Source: Gammaproteobacteria bacterium (GTDB lineage: Bacteria; Pseudomonadota; Gammaproteobacteria; SZUA-229). Taken from it: DNA of 50,872 bases. Below the pieces are notes generated by a model. The model saw nothing but the letters and a program-made list of their open reading frames with translations. It was not told where the DNA came from and made no database searches. Below, piece by piece: positions 50,370-50,872 of this stretch. The translations under genes and the position numbers were made by a program. Each line of letters opens with the position of its first letter. The first letter of the stretch is position 1. Location of the stretch: positions 1 through 50,872 of the forward strand of contig JADGFA010000030.1 in NCBI GenBank assembly GCA_016744065.1, read 5' to 3'.

Positions 50370-50407
50370 CCTAAATACTCTAATGATAGGCTTATTTGGA
50401 TATATAA

Positions 50408-50623
50408 ATGCTAAATAAAATTGATATTGAAATCAGAGAAACTGCTGAAAAGTCTGTTATTCAAGAATTAAGTAGAAAGGGTATAGACTATAGCACTATT
50501 CTAGACGAGGATTTTTCAGCACTAGTAGAAAACAGAGTAAATAAGATAAAAATAAATGTTAAAAAACTTGGCTTAACGACAGCTATTGCACTTGCATTAA
50601 CTGTTATCACCGGAGGCATATAG
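50408..50623 (+). CDS. small protein with hydrophobic C-terminus, paralogue 1
   Basis: A 71-residue protein. A charged helical part (RKGIDYSTILDEDFSALVEN) is followed by a C-terminal hydrophobic segment (LGLTTAIALALTVITGGI) that could insert in a membrane. It is similar in plan and sequence to the next gene, which starts 1 nt after its stop. The function is unknown; small membrane-active peptides are possible. Confidence 0.5.
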   Translation: MLNKIDIEIRETAEKSVIQELSRKGIDYSTILDEDFSALVENRVNKIKINVKKLGLTTAIALALTVITGGI

Positions 50624-50624
50624 A

Positions 50625-50855
50625 ATGCTAGATAAAGCTATAGATAGTGGAAAAAGAAGTTTGGATAGCGTATTAAAAGAAAAAGCTTACAAGCAGGTAG
50701 AAGAGTATTTAAAAAGCAATGATATAGATATAAACACTATTGATGAACAAGATTTAGAAGCTCTGGTTGAAGCAAAAACTAAGGACATGCAAAACACATT
50801 AAAAGGTGCTGCTATTGGTAGTGCTTTTACGGTTTTACTTGGGTCTTTAATTTAA
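50625..50855 (+). CDS. small protein with hydrophobic C-terminus, paralogue 2
   Basis: A 76-residue protein. It repeats the plan of its neighbour: charged part with NDIDINTIDEQDLEALVEAK, then hydrophobic end AAIGSAFTVLLGSLI. The shared pattern is I-D-x-x-T-I-x-x-x-D-L/F-x-A-L-V-E. A tandem duplication is likely. It is complete, ending 17 nt before the window end. Confidence 0.5.
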   Translation: MLDKAIDSGKRSLDSVLKEKAYKQVEEYLKSNDIDINTIDEQDLEALVEAKTKDMQNTLKGAAIGSAFTVLLGSLI

Positions 50856-50872
50856 AATATTATGTTTAGTTT

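Overview
The window is AT-rich DNA from a bacterium, most likely a gammaproteobacterium. The basis is the GI-type (PFL/TIGR037xx-family) conjugation operon and the cobS/cobT plus RecT/YqaJ recombination block, both typical of integrative and conjugative elements (ICEs) in that class. I cannot name the species. No integrase, relaxase, TraD coupling protein, rRNA operon or att site is visible, so this looks like the middle of a larger mobile element or genomic island with its cargo.

Layout. (1) 1-9.2 kb holds small regulatory and stress-type genes on both strands: DUF1272, LysE exporter, Cass2-like effector-binding protein, LysR regulator, a DUF1330-like pair, a cupin, two head-to-head ArsR/SRPBCC modules, and an HxlR/YCII pair. 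(2) 9.4-13.4 kb is accessory DNA: a palindrome cluster, a compact AHH-nuclease/Imm11 toxin-immunity pair, a DUF3800 protein and a RHH-like protein with its own operators. (3) 13.6-15.2 kb holds a mobile-element DNA-binding gene broken by an in-frame amber codon. It is followed after 6 nt by a tRNA-Arg-like gene whose anticodon loop carries a 33-nt insertion. Next come two overlapping tiny membrane proteins behind a multi-hairpin leader that sequesters their ribosome binding site. (4) 15.2-27.2 kb, almost all on the minus strand, is the DNA-processing block: cold-shock protein, Toprim primase-like protein, CobT-like VWA protein, DUF3150, WGR-like protein, CobS/MoxR AAA+ ATPase, YqaJ exonuclease, RecT annealase, SSB and several tiny genes. 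(5) 27.6-35.8 kb is cargo and defence or stability: a membrane spermidine-synthase-like protein with two small genes resembling a split Cas4-type nuclease, a CoiA-like protein, an orphan HipB-like regulator, a Sel1-repeat protein, HigBA and HipBA. (6) 35.8-48.4 kb is a tightly packed minus-strand operon of 13 mating-pore genes, from RAQPRD to TraG. (7) 48.8 kb to the end holds small unrecognised plus-strand genes, including a tandem paralogous pair.

How it fits together. The SSB/RecT/YqaJ set with the CobS/CobT/DUF3150 proteins would process and recombine single-stranded element DNA, and the 13-gene operon would build the mating pore. HigBA and HipBA would stabilise the element, and AHH/Imm11 could act between cells or as an addiction module. 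The most unusual part is 13.6-15.2 kb: amber-interrupted gene, interrupted tRNA, then an RNA-controlled pair of membrane peptides.
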